Source of the DNA: Acidobacteriota bacterium | Lineage (GTDB): Bacteria; Acidobacteriota; UBA4820; DSQY01 | Assembly: GCA_021778515.1 (NCBI GenBank) | Contig: JAJYCJ010000026.1 | Coordinates: forward strand, 1-34,414 | Direction of reading: 5' to 3' | DNA length: 34,414 nucleotides | In this document: piece by piece, positions 1-7,309 of the stretch | Layout: each line of letters opens with the position of its first letter | Numbering within the stretch: position 1 is the stretch's first letter | The notes under the pieces: generated by a model | Told to the model about the DNA's origin: nothing | What the model saw: the letters and a program-made list of their open reading frames with translations, nothing else | The model's database searches: none | Translations under genes and position numbers: made by a program

Positions 1-745
1 CTCGGGGGCCGACGTGGCCCGCCTGCGGCAGGAGAAGATGGCGGTGCTCAAGGACGTCTACCGCATCCTCGTGCTCTGCCTGGGCGAGCCTCCCCGGCAG
101 TTCACCTGGCGTTACGAGGACAAGGACCACAAGGTCTCCGAGCCCCACACCTACACGCCGCAGAGCTTCTACAAGGAGTGGGTGGGCGTGAGCCTGCACG
201 ACTACCTGCGCTTCGTCAACTACCCGGGGAAACCCATGCACGTGCCGCTGCGCTTCGCGTGGAACCGGGACATGGCGGACGCCCCCGACATGCAGGCGGT
301 GAACGTGACCACCGACGAGATGGAGAGCATGGCCATGAAGTCCATCCTGGCGGACGAGGCGGTCTGGTTCTGCTGCAACTCCTCCGTCCAGCGCGACAAC
401 GCGGCCGGGCTCTGGGACGAAGGGATTCAAGACTATTCCGACCTTTTCGGCGTGAACTTCTCCATGGACAAGGCCGACGCCCTGGCCTACCTGCAGGACG
501 CCCCCAACCACTGCATGGTCTTCATCGGCGTGAACGTCACCGCCGGCAAGCCCGACAAGTGGAAGGTGGAGAACTCCTGGGGAGACAAGCGCGGACGGGA
601 GGGTTACTGGACCATCACCAGCTCCTGGTTCGACGCCCACGTCTTCGAGATGCTCGTGAACCGCAAGTTCGTGCCGCCCGAGCTGGCCAAGCTCGCGGAC
701 CAGAAGCCCGTGGTGCTGCCCCCGTGGGACCCCTTCTCCGACTGA
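1..745 (+). CDS. pepC: Aminopeptidase C / bleomycin hydrolase (C1B cysteine peptidase), 3' part
   Basis: This is the C-terminal half of a papain-like C1B peptidase, a cytoplasmic enzyme that trims amino acids from peptide N termini. The reading frame is open to the window edge, so the gene starts upstream; the catalytic Cys lies outside the window. What remains holds the other two catalytic elements: the His in NHCMVFIGV (families usually have HAM; here HCM) and the Asn in VENSWG, followed by the typical C-terminal block GREGYWTI and a short tail ending PFSD. About 247 of roughly 450 residues are present. It is followed on the same strand by an M32 carboxypeptidase and aspartase, which suggests a peptide and amino acid degradation set. 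The family is clear; the exact substrate range is not. Confidence 0.9.
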   Translation, partial: SGADVARLRQEKMAVLKDVYRILVLCLGEPPRQFTWRYEDKDHKVSEPHTYTPQSFYKEWVGVSLHDYLRFVNYPGKPMHVPLRFAWNRDMADAPDMQAVNVTTDEMESMAMKSILADEAVWFCCNSSVQRDNAAGLWDEGIQDYSDLFGVNFSMDKADALAYLQDAPNHCMVFIGVNVTAGKPDKWKVENSWGDKRGREGYWTITSSWFDAHVFEMLVNRKFVPPELAKLADQKPVVLPPWDPFSD

Positions 746-822
746 GGGGCGCGGCAAGGGCGCCGGGGATCACCGTGCTAAGGGCCGGCGAACCGGCCCG
801 CGAGAAGCGATGAGGAGAAGCC

Positions 823-2313
823 ATGGCCGATAAGGTGGATCGTTTCAGGGAGAAGTGCCGCCTCATTCACGACCTCACCGAGGTCCAACAGCTCCTGGAC
901 TGGGACCAGCAGGTGGTCATGCCGCGGAAGGGGGCCGAGCAGAGGGGGCTCCAGCAGGCCGCCATGGCCGGCGTCGTCCACTCCATGCTCACGGCCCCGG
1001 AGCTGGGCGAGCTGATCGCCAGCCTCAAGGCGAAAAACGACCTGGATGAGGACCTCAAGGCCGACCTTCGAGAGGCGGAGCGCGCCTGGAGCCGCGCCGT
1101 CAAGATCCCTCCCGATCTGGTGGCTGAGCGCGCCAAGGCCTGCGCCCTGGCGCAGGTGGCCTGGGAGGAGGCCAAGGAGGCCGCCGACTTCGCCCGCTTC
1201 CGGCCGCACCTGGAGCGGGTCCTCGACCTGACCCGACAGACCGCCGCCGCCATCGGGACGCCCAACCCCTACGACGCCCTCCTCGAAGACTTCGAGCCGG
1301 GGATGTCCGAGGAGACGCTGAAGACCGTCTTCTCGCAACTGCGGGACGGCCTCATCCCGCTGTTCGACCGGATCCAGGGAGCCGGCCACAAGCCCACGCA
1401 GGAAGCGCTCAAGCGCCAGTTCCCCGCCCAGGCGCAGGAGCGTTTCGGCCTCCAGGTGGTTCGAGACATGGGCTTCGACGGGGCCGCGGGGCGCCTCGAC
1501 CGCTCGGCCCACCCCTTCACCAGCGGCACCTTCGCCGACGTGCGCATCACCACGCGCTACGACGAGCACTTCCTGAACATGGCCCTCTTCGGCATGATCC
1601 ACGAGGCGGGCCACGCCCTCTACGAGCAAGGGCTCGATCCCAATCGGTTCCGCGACCCGTCGGGGCAGGCCTGCTCGCTGGGGATCCACGAGTCCCAGTC
1701 CCGGCTGTGGGAGAACCTCATCGGCCGGTCGAGACCCTTCTGGAGCCACTACTATCCCAAGCTTCGGGAGGCTTTCCCGGGCGTGCTGGACGACGTGGAC
1801 GCGGAGACCTTCTACCGCTCCGTGAACGTCTGCGAGCCCTCGCTCATCCGCGTGGAGGCCGACGAGGTCACCTACAACCTGCACATCATCCTGCGCTTCG
1901 AGCTCGAGAGCGCCCTGCTCCACCGCCAGCTCGAAGCCGCCGACCTTCCCGAGGCCTGGCGCGCCAAGATGAAGAGCTTCCTGGGCATCGAGCCGCCCAC
2001 GGACCGGGAGGGCGTCCTGCAGGACATCCACTGGTCGGCGGGCCTCATCGGCTACTTCCCCACCTACGCCCTGGGGAACCTCTTCGGCGCCCAGTTCATG
2101 GAGACCATGCGGCGCGACCTGCCCGACCTGGACCGGCGGCTCGAAGCGGGCGAGCTGAGGGTCGTGAAGGGCTGGCTCAACGAGCACATCCACGTTCACG
2201 GGCGCCGCTACCTCGCGCCCGATCTCTGCGAACGGGTCACGGGCAGACCCCTGTCCGTCCAGCCCGCGCTCTCCTATCTGCAGACCAAGTACGGGGAGAT
2301 CTACGGATTCTGA
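823..2313 (+). CDS. M32 family carboxypeptidase (Taq carboxypeptidase type)
   Basis: The 496-residue length is normal for M32 metallocarboxypeptidases, cytoplasmic enzymes that remove C-terminal amino acids from peptides. The zinc-binding HEXXH motif is HEAGH at residues 260-264, in the context GMIHEAGHALYEQG. Other family blocks are the early LLDWDQQ motif, the HPFTSG stretch before the zinc site, and GIHESQSRLWEN after it. The ATG at 823 is preceded by a GAGGAGAAG-type ribosome binding site. There is no signal peptide. The gene lies 77 bases after the C1B aminopeptidase and 53 bases before aspartase on the same strand, so one transcript is plausible though I see no direct proof of it. Confidence 0.95.
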   Translation: MADKVDRFREKCRLIHDLTEVQQLLDWDQQVVMPRKGAEQRGLQQAAMAGVVHSMLTAPELGELIASLKAKNDLDEDLKADLREAERAWSRAVKIPPDLVAERAKACALAQVAWEEAKEAADFARFRPHLERVLDLTRQTAAAIGTPNPYDALLEDFEPGMSEETLKTVFSQLRDGLIPLFDRIQGAGHKPTQEALKRQFPAQAQERFGLQVVRDMGFDGAAGRLDRSAHPFTSGTFADVRITTRYDEHFLNMALFGMIHEAGHALYEQGLDPNRFRDPSGQACSLGIHESQSRLWENLIGRSRPFWSHYYPKLREAFPGVLDDVDAETFYRSVNVCEPSLIRVEADEVTYNLHIILRFELESALLHRQLEAADLPEAWRAKMKSFLGIEPPTDREGVLQDIHWSAGLIGYFPTYALGNLFGAQFMETMRRDLPDLDRRLEAGELRVVKGWLNEHIHVHGRRYLAPDLCERVTGRPLSVQPALSYLQTKYGEIYGF

Positions 2314-2366
2314 GCCGGCCCCCGAGCGAGGGGTCGGGGATGCCTTACCACCGAGGGAGGACATTC

Positions 2367-3797
2367 ATGAGCAGTCAGGCGGCCGGACAGAACGACCGGC
2401 CTTATCGGACGGAAAGAGATTCGCTCGGCGAACTGCGGGTGCCCGCCGACGCCTACTACGGCATCCAGACCCAGCGGGCGCTTGAGAACTTCCAGTTCAC
2501 GGGCCTCGCGCTCGCGCAGTTCCCCTCTTTCATCCGGGCGCTGGCGGAGGTCAAGAAGGCCGCGGCTCTGGCCAACATGGAGCTGGGTCTCTTGAAGGAG
2601 GAGGTGGCCGAGGCCATCGCGGCCGCCTGTGACGAGATCGCCAAAGGGTCATGGCACGGCCAGTTCGTGGTGGACATGATGCAGGGGGGTGCCGGCACCT
2701 CCACCAACATGAACGCCAACGAGGTCATCGCCAACCGCGCGCTGGAGCTGCTCGGGAAGGTCAAGGGCGACTACCGCCACTGCCACCCCAACGACCACGT
2801 CAACATGTCCCAGTCCACCAACGACGTGGTCCCGTCGGCCATCAAGGTGGCCGTCCTGTACGATCTCGAGGGGCTCAAGAAGGCGCTGTCCGCCCTCTGC
2901 GACGCCTTCGCGGCCAAGGGCGTCGAGTTCGACGACGTCCTCAAGGTCGGGAGGACGGAAATGCAGGACGCCGTGCCCATGACGCTCGGGCAGGAGTTCG
3001 ACGCCTACGCCGTGATGATCCGGGAGAGCCGGAATGCGCTCGATCGGGCCGAGTTCCTGATGCAGGAGATCTCCATGGGGGCCACCGCCATCGGCACGGG
3101 GCTGAACACGGACCCGCGCTACGCGGGGCTCGTCTGCGAAAAGCTGACGGCGATCACCGGCTTTCCCCTTCAGACGGCCGACAACCTCGTGGAGGCCACG
3201 CAGGACAGCGGCGACTACTCGGAGGTCTCGGGCATCCTGAAGCGCATCGCCGTGCAGCTCTCCAAGATCGCCAACGACCTGAGGCTGCTCTCTTCGGGGC
3301 CGAGGGCCGGCTTCGCGGAGATCCACCTTCCCGCCGTGCAGCCAGGCTCCTCCATCATGCCGGGCAAGGTGAACCCCGTCATCCCCGAGGTGATCAGCGA
3401 GGTGGCCTTCCAGGTCATCGGAAACGACGTGGCCGTCTCCATGGCGGCCGAGGCCAGCCAGCTGGAGCTCAACCCCTTCGAGCCGCTCATCGCCCTCAAC
3501 CTCTTCCAGTCGATCCACATGCTGACCCGGGCGGCCGAGACCTTCCGCGAGCGGTGCATCGAGGGCATCACGGCCAACCGAGAGCGCTGCAAGGTCCTGG
3601 TGGAGCGCAGCATCACCGTGGTGACCGCCCTGGTCCCCTACATCGGCTACGAGGCCGCCGGCGAGGTGGCGAAAGAGGCGCTGGCCAGTGGCGTGCCCGT
3701 CCGCGAACTGGTCCTCCGGCGGAATCTGTTGTCGGAGGCCAAGCTCAACGAAATCCTCGACCCGCACACCATGACCCACCCCCGGGCCATCGGCTGA
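2367..3797 (+). CDS. aspA: Aspartate ammonia-lyase (aspartase)
   Basis: A 476-residue member of the fumarase/aspartase superfamily that deaminates L-aspartate to fumarate and ammonia. The fumarate-lyase signature GSSIMPGKVNP begins at residue 327 and carries the catalytic serine loop. The following residues VIPEVISEVAFQVIGNDV, and GGAGTSTNMNANEV near residue 108, match aspartase rather than class II fumarase, which has TQCEA after the signature. The frame stays open far upstream, but the start is set by the ATG at 2367, which is preceded by GGGAGG and begins a normal family N terminus (LGELRVPADAYYGIQTQRA). It follows two peptidase genes, fitting use of peptides as a carbon and nitrogen source. 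A fumarase role is possible but less likely. Confidence 0.9.
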   Translation: MSSQAAGQNDRPYRTERDSLGELRVPADAYYGIQTQRALENFQFTGLALAQFPSFIRALAEVKKAAALANMELGLLKEEVAEAIAAACDEIAKGSWHGQFVVDMMQGGAGTSTNMNANEVIANRALELLGKVKGDYRHCHPNDHVNMSQSTNDVVPSAIKVAVLYDLEGLKKALSALCDAFAAKGVEFDDVLKVGRTEMQDAVPMTLGQEFDAYAVMIRESRNALDRAEFLMQEISMGATAIGTGLNTDPRYAGLVCEKLTAITGFPLQTADNLVEATQDSGDYSEVSGILKRIAVQLSKIANDLRLLSSGPRAGFAEIHLPAVQPGSSIMPGKVNPVIPEVISEVAFQVIGNDVAVSMAAEASQLELNPFEPLIALNLFQSIHMLTRAAETFRERCIEGITANRERCKVLVERSITVVTALVPYIGYEAAGEVAKEALASGVPVRELVLRRNLLSEAKLNEILDPHTMTHPRAIG

Positions 3798-3850
3798 GGT
3801 CCCGGAGGCCGTCCGGAGTGGGCCTTATCGCAGGGAAAAAGCTGGCGTCC

Positions 3851-3880
3851 GAAAAACGACCCCCGCTCGAGAGCGGGGGC
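3851..3880 (-). terminator. Rho-independent terminator after the pilin-like gene
   Basis: The bases 3860-3879 form a perfect GC-rich inverted repeat (arms CCCCCGCT and AGCGGGGG, four-base loop). Read on the minus strand it is followed at once by TCGTTTTTC, the U-rich tract expected of an intrinsic terminator. It lies about 50 bases past the stop of the minus-strand pilin-like gene. On the plus strand no T tract follows, so it probably does not terminate aspA. Confidence 0.75.
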
Positions 3881-3926
3881 GATGGGATCTCAGCCGGCGC
3901 GGCAGGGCCCGTGGACTGACGGCCCT

Positions 3927-4424
3927 TCAGTAGCACTGCGTCTGTATTCCCTCGGGCCACCAGGCGAAGCCGCTGTTCACCCAGACGATGTTGTTCTCGA
4001 AGCAGACGGTGCGGACTGGTTCGGAAGTCAGCAGCGCGGACAGGTCCGGGCTGTCAGGGACCCCCTCGAGGCCCAGGCACCGGATGCCGAAGTACTGGTT
4101 GTCGGTGGTGGTGGAGTACTGATACTTGTGGGACCACGGATCGGGGTTGGGAAGCTTGATGATGTAGTACGGGACGATGGCGGATACGGGAATGGCAGAG
4201 TCGGAATTGGTCCAGGTCGTGTCGGCCGGCGGGACCATGCCCGTATCCGTCGTGTAAGAGGTGATGGCGGTGGCCAGGCCGTGCATTTCCGCCATGGCGC
4301 GCTTCTGGCGGGCCCGGTTCATGGCCATCTGGTAGTTGGGAACGAGGATGGCGACCAGGATGGCGATGATCGCCATCACGATAAGGACCTCGATCAGGGT
4401 GAATCCGTCCCCTCCACGGCGCAT
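3927..4424 (-). CDS. Type IV pilin-like / GspG-like pseudopilin
   Basis: A 165-residue prepilin. The N terminus MRRGGDG|FTLIEV has the class III signal cut by prepilin peptidase after Gly7, with the conserved Glu at position +5 of the mature protein, followed by a hydrophobic helix (residues 8-29) that anchors the subunit and packs the filament core. The block NPDPWSHKYQYS near residue 93 resembles the DPWG-Y-Y region of type II secretion protein G, and a C-terminal Cys pair (Cys141, Cys164) could form a disulfide. The start is the ATG at 4424, preceded by AGGAG; an upstream in-frame start at 4463 would lie inside the promoter. The gene stands alone, with no pilus or secretion machinery nearby, so pilin versus pseudopilin is unresolved. 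Confidence 0.88.
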   Translation of the reverse strand: MRRGGDGFTLIEVLIVMAIIAILVAILVPNYQMAMNRARQKRAMAEMHGLATAITSYTTDTGMVPPADTTWTNSDSAIPVSAIVPYYIIKLPNPDPWSHKYQYSTTTDNQYFGIRCLGLEGVPDSPDLSALLTSEPVRTVCFENNIVWVNSGFAWWPEGIQTQCY

Positions 4425-4458
4425 CGCTCGGCTCCTCAGCACGTTAGGCGATAGGAAA

Positions 4459-4474
4459 AGCAAACGCTATGCCA
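4459..4474 (-). promoter_or_regulatory. Sigma-54 (RpoN) promoter of the pilin-like gene
   Basis: On the minus strand the 16 bases read TGGCATAGCGTTTGCT, which fits the -24/-12 consensus TGGCACG-N4-TTGCW with both invariant GG and GC pairs at correct spacing. Transcription would begin near 4448, leaving a leader of about 24 bases that contains the AGGAG site and the ATG at 4424. A sigma-54 promoter implies an ATP-driven activator bound upstream; none is encoded in the window. Confidence 0.8.
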
Positions 4475-4580
4475 TCTGTAACTGGAACACAATCATGGAG
4501 TTAGTCCAGGAGCGGTCACTCTTTGTCACCCGGGGTGAGAGGATGTGTCATCCGAGGGTCGTTCCGTGGCCGCGCGTCGT

Positions 4581-5705
4581 TCAGGCCGTTCGGAGGGTGA
4601 TGCGAAGGATCTCGGAGCGATGGAAGAGCCGCATGCGCGGCCCCCAGGTTCCGGTGCCCCGGCTCACCACGAGTTCCATTCCCCCGACGCGGAAGGAGCC
4701 CGCGAGATAGGGGTAGGAGAGGCGGACCAGATACCCGAAGGGCCAGATCTGGCCGGCGTGGGTGTGTCCCGACAGCATGAGCCCCACGCCGAGTTCGGAG
4801 GCGCGCTGAACCTCCAGGGGGCTGTGGCAGAGGAACAGGGTCGCTCCCGGCGGGCGTCCCCCGAGGGCTCTCTCCAGCGGGTGATCGCGAAGGCCGAACT
4901 GGCGCCGGGCGGTCAGGTCGTCCACCCCGGCGAGGATGAGCCCCGGAGCCGCCTCCTCCCACTGATCGCGCAGCACGTGGAACCCCGCGCCCTTCAGGAG
5001 AGTCGCGGAGCCCTCCAGCCCGGCGTAAAACTCATGGTTGCCGGTCACGGCCCAGACGCCGAGTGGGGCGTGCCATTGACGCAGCAGGGGAACGAGGGGC
5101 TCCACGGCGGTCAGGTCCCCATCCACCAAATCGCCCGTGATGACGAGGAGGTCGGGCCGCAGGGAGTCCACCTGCCGCATCCGCTCCGCCAGCCATCTCC
5201 TGCCCAGGAGAGATCCCAGGTGGAGATCGGAGAGTTGCACCAGGACCAGCCCGTCCCTCTCGCGGGGCAGTCCGGGCAGGGAGAGCTCCAGCTCCCGGAC
5301 GGTGGGAGGCCGCAGCCCCTGGATGAGCGCCGCGGCCGATAGGAGCAGAGCCAGCGCCACGGCGGTCAGGCGGAGGGGGATGCTCCAAGAGGGCAACAGG
5401 TGTCCAAACCCCGTGGGCAGATCCACGGCCAGAAGGGCGATCACCGCAAGGAACAGAAACCCCATCCAAATGGCTCCCGCCAGCTCCACCGCGGGTGCCC
5501 AAGAAAAAGACCGGGTATGAACCAGAAGGCGGCCGAGGGGATAGCTGAGCCATCCGACCGCTGCGAGGAGGAGGGCCCAACGGCGGATTCCCGCATCGGC
5601 CATGAGGGGCAGGTCCCACAGGCGCCAGAGGAGGAAGAGGTGCATGCCGGTCCACACGCCCAACACGATGCCCAGGAACACAGCGAAACGGGTACCGTCG
5701 CTCAC
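4581..5705 (-). CDS. Membrane-anchored metallophosphoesterase (YkuE/YaeI-like)
   Basis: A 374-residue protein with an N-terminal membrane region of about four hydrophobic segments (residues 6-30, 41-62, 72-95, 108-130) and a C-terminal calcineurin-like phosphoesterase domain. All metal-site motifs are present in order: SDLHLG (159-164), GDLVDGD (191-197), GNHE (222-225), a CHSPLE His, and GHTHAGQ (313-319). Such proteins hydrolyse phosphoesters, in some cases pyrophosphate bonds of lipid intermediates, with the domain near the membrane. I take the GTG at 5705 as start because GGGAGG precedes it; the longer frame to 5795 lacks a ribosome binding site. It stands alone, and the substrate cannot be told from sequence. 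Confidence 0.85.
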   Translation of the reverse strand: MSDGTRFAVFLGIVLGVWTGMHLFLLWRLWDLPLMADAGIRRWALLLAAVGWLSYPLGRLLVHTRSFSWAPAVELAGAIWMGFLFLAVIALLAVDLPTGFGHLLPSWSIPLRLTAVALALLLSAAALIQGLRPPTVRELELSLPGLPRERDGLVLVQLSDLHLGSLLGRRWLAERMRQVDSLRPDLLVITGDLVDGDLTAVEPLVPLLRQWHAPLGVWAVTGNHEFYAGLEGSATLLKGAGFHVLRDQWEEAAPGLILAGVDDLTARRQFGLRDHPLERALGGRPPGATLFLCHSPLEVQRASELGVGLMLSGHTHAGQIWPFGYLVRLSYPYLAGSFRVGGMELVVSRGTGTWGPRMRLFHRSEILRITLRTA

Positions 5706-5925
5706 TCCCGCCTCCCGGCCACGCAGGCCAATGAAGGGGAAGTCTACCAAAGGATGCACTGAAGCGTGGCAGGCCCCACGCCCCGACGGCGGCACGAAGT
5801 CAACCCGCTGGGGTGGGGCAGCTACCCCACACGGCCCTCAGGCAGGGATGCTCTCGGCCGATCCGTACTCGATCCGCCTATACTTCCGCTCCTGAACCCG
5901 AGGCGGGTGTCGCGAGGAGGGGGGG

Positions 5926-6192
5926 ATGTTGGAAGTGGTGGTGGTCGGCCCCGGCTGCAGCCGCTGCATGGAGCTGGAGGCGATGGTCCGAAAGGCCGTG
6001 GAGGAGCTGGGGCTGGAGGCCGTGATCCTAGAACTCTCCGACCAGAACGCCATCCGGGCGGCCGGAGTGGAAAAGCTTCCCGGGCTGCTTCTCAACGGGC
6101 GCGTCCTGGTCCAGGGGTGGATGCCCACCGAGCCCCTGCTCAAGGGGTGGCTCTCCGCCGCCCGCGAGCCGTCGCCGTCTCGTCACTCCTGA
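5926..6192 (+). CDS. Small thioredoxin-fold redox protein
   Basis: An 88-residue protein with a CSRC redox motif at residues 11-14 directly after the first beta strand (MLEVVVVGPGCSRC), and a Pro in EKLPGLLLNG at the place of the thioredoxin cis-Pro. It matches the small thioredoxin-like family often called redox-active disulfide protein 2, whose members act as cytoplasmic thiol-disulfide or metal-handling proteins; the true partner is unknown. A strong GAGGAGGGGG site precedes the ATG. No partner such as a membrane permease or arsenic gene is adjacent. The end overlaps a weak hairpin followed by TTTTCTTT (6185-6212), a possible terminator. Confidence 0.8.
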   Translation: MLEVVVVGPGCSRCMELEAMVRKAVEELGLEAVILELSDQNAIRAAGVEKLPGLLLNGRVLVQGWMPTEPLLKGWLSAAREPSPSRHS

Positions 6193-6223
6193 TCAGGGGG
6201 TGGGTTTTCTTTCGGCCAAGGCT

Positions 6224-6886
6224 TCAGCCGAGGCGCTGCCCGCACTCGCCGCAGAACCTGGTGCCCGCCTGGTTGGGCGTCCCGCACTTCGGACACTTGG
6301 CCAGGGAGAGCGGGGTCCCGCAGTTGTTGCAGAACTTCCCTTCACCGCTGGGCTTGCCGCACTTGGGGCAGAGGGTCTGCTTGCTCTCGATCTCCCCTGT
6401 GAAGACGGTGGTCTGGCGCGCCTTCTCCTGGATGTCCTCCACCATCTTCGTGGCCTTGGCCGCGGCCACCTCCACGTTCATCCGGGGAGAGCACCCCACG
6501 CAGAGCCCCTCCTGCTCGTTCCAGTCGCTCTCGCAGACGTATTTCTTGCAGCGGGGGCAGCGCTGGAAGTGCCCCTGCGCCTCGTTCTGGGCGAGGCGGA
6601 AGACGGACTCGTGCTCCTGGTGCCACTCGGGGCTCATGCCCTCGAACCGCTCGCTCAGGATGTTCGTCCCCCTCTCGATGTTGTAGCCGACGCTGGAGCC
6701 GGCCATCGAAGAGAGGACCGAGATCCCGCGGCCGATGCCGCGCAGAAGCCCGGCCTTGCGGTAGGTCTTGGACTCGGTGAAGGAGCTCTTGTAGCCGTCG
6801 TTGCAGAGGTCGCAGAAGAAGGTGAACTGGAATCCGGCCTCCGTGCTGTTGTCTTCGAAGTTCCGGGTGAAGGGTTGAAGGGACAT
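6224..6886 (-). CDS. Zinc-ribbon protein with glycine-rich central segment, function unknown
   Basis: A 220-residue protein rich in CxxC pairs: Cys25/28, 110/113, 129/132, 173/176, 186/189, 198/201 and 212/215. The last four pairs form two clear C-terminal zinc ribbons (CPKCGKPS..FCNNCG and CPKCGTPN..FCGECG). The N-terminal half holds FFCDLCNDGYKSSF and a glycine- and serine-rich stretch (about 46-68) that could be an amphipathic or weakly membrane-active helix. The ATG at 6886 is preceded by CGAGGAGGA; the longer frame upstream has no such site. It is the last gene of a minus-strand unit with another zinc-ribbon protein 44 bases upstream. I recognise the fold but not a function; a scaffold or adaptor role is a guess. 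Confidence 0.75.
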   Translation of the reverse strand: MSLQPFTRNFEDNSTEAGFQFTFFCDLCNDGYKSSFTESKTYRKAGLLRGIGRGISVLSSMAGSSVGYNIERGTNILSERFEGMSPEWHQEHESVFRLAQNEAQGHFQRCPRCKKYVCESDWNEQEGLCVGCSPRMNVEVAAAKATKMVEDIQEKARQTTVFTGEIESKQTLCPKCGKPSGEGKFCNNCGTPLSLAKCPKCGTPNQAGTRFCGECGQRLG

Positions 6887-6930
6887 GGCCGATCCTCCTC
6901 GATCTCGCTCCCGCCGTCCTCGTGACGGCT

Positions 6931-7275
6931 TCAGGTGTGCGTCGCGTGAGCCCATTGTAGGGGCTTGCCGCACTTCACGCAATTGGGGCCCACCGGTGGC
7001 TGCTCGGCTCCGCACTTGGCGCAGCGCACCGTGAGCCGGCCGTTGCATCGCTCGCAGTAATCTCCGAAGAAAGTGGATTCGCCGCAGGCCGGGCAGCGGA
7101 TGGCGAGGCTCAGGCCGCAACCGGGGCAGGCCACGGAGCCAACTTGGACGGGGATGCGGCAGCGGGGGCAGCGCATGGGCCCCGTGGGGTTGATCCGCCC
7201 GCAGGACGGGCAGGCCGCGGCGTCGGCGGGGACGAAGGCCTCACAGTAGCGGCAGGGGTGCTGATAACCGGGCAT
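6931..7275 (-). CDS. Tandem zinc-ribbon protein, eight CxxC pairs
   Basis: A 114-residue protein that is almost wholly zinc ribbon. CxxC pairs lie at residues 8/11, 22/25, 36/39, 50/53, 61/64, 74/77, 85/88 and 99/102, enough for four ribbons, each binding one zinc with two pairs. There is no signal peptide or membrane segment. An AAGGAGG site precedes the ATG at 7275. It lies 34 bases after the tandem-repeat protein and 44 bases before the other zinc-ribbon protein, so the two are probably co-expressed and may bind each other or a shared partner. Such arrays are found in protein- or nucleic-acid-binding proteins; nothing here shows which. Confidence 0.8.
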   Translation of the reverse strand: MPGYQHPCRYCEAFVPADAAACPSCGRINPTGPMRCPRCRIPVQVGSVACPGCGLSLAIRCPACGESTFFGDYCERCNGRLTVRCAKCGAEQPPVGPNCVKCGKPLQWAHATHT

Positions 7276-7309
7276 GGCTGCCTCCTTGGGGCGTCAGAAC
7301 TTTACGGCT

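Noticed and set aside
778-2364. A 528-codon open frame on the minus strand opposite the M32 carboxypeptidase
   Set aside because: Its product is low-complexity with Gly, Val, Leu and Arg repeats and no motif, while the plus strand encodes a full M32 enzyme. It is a third-position GC shadow.
2649-3779. A 376-codon minus-strand frame opposite aspartase
   Set aside because: The product is rich in His, Asp and Gly without a fold, and aspartase is intact on the other strand.
4425-4463. An upstream start for the pilin-like gene
   Set aside because: This start lies within the sigma-54 promoter and adds residues before the short leader typical of prepilins.
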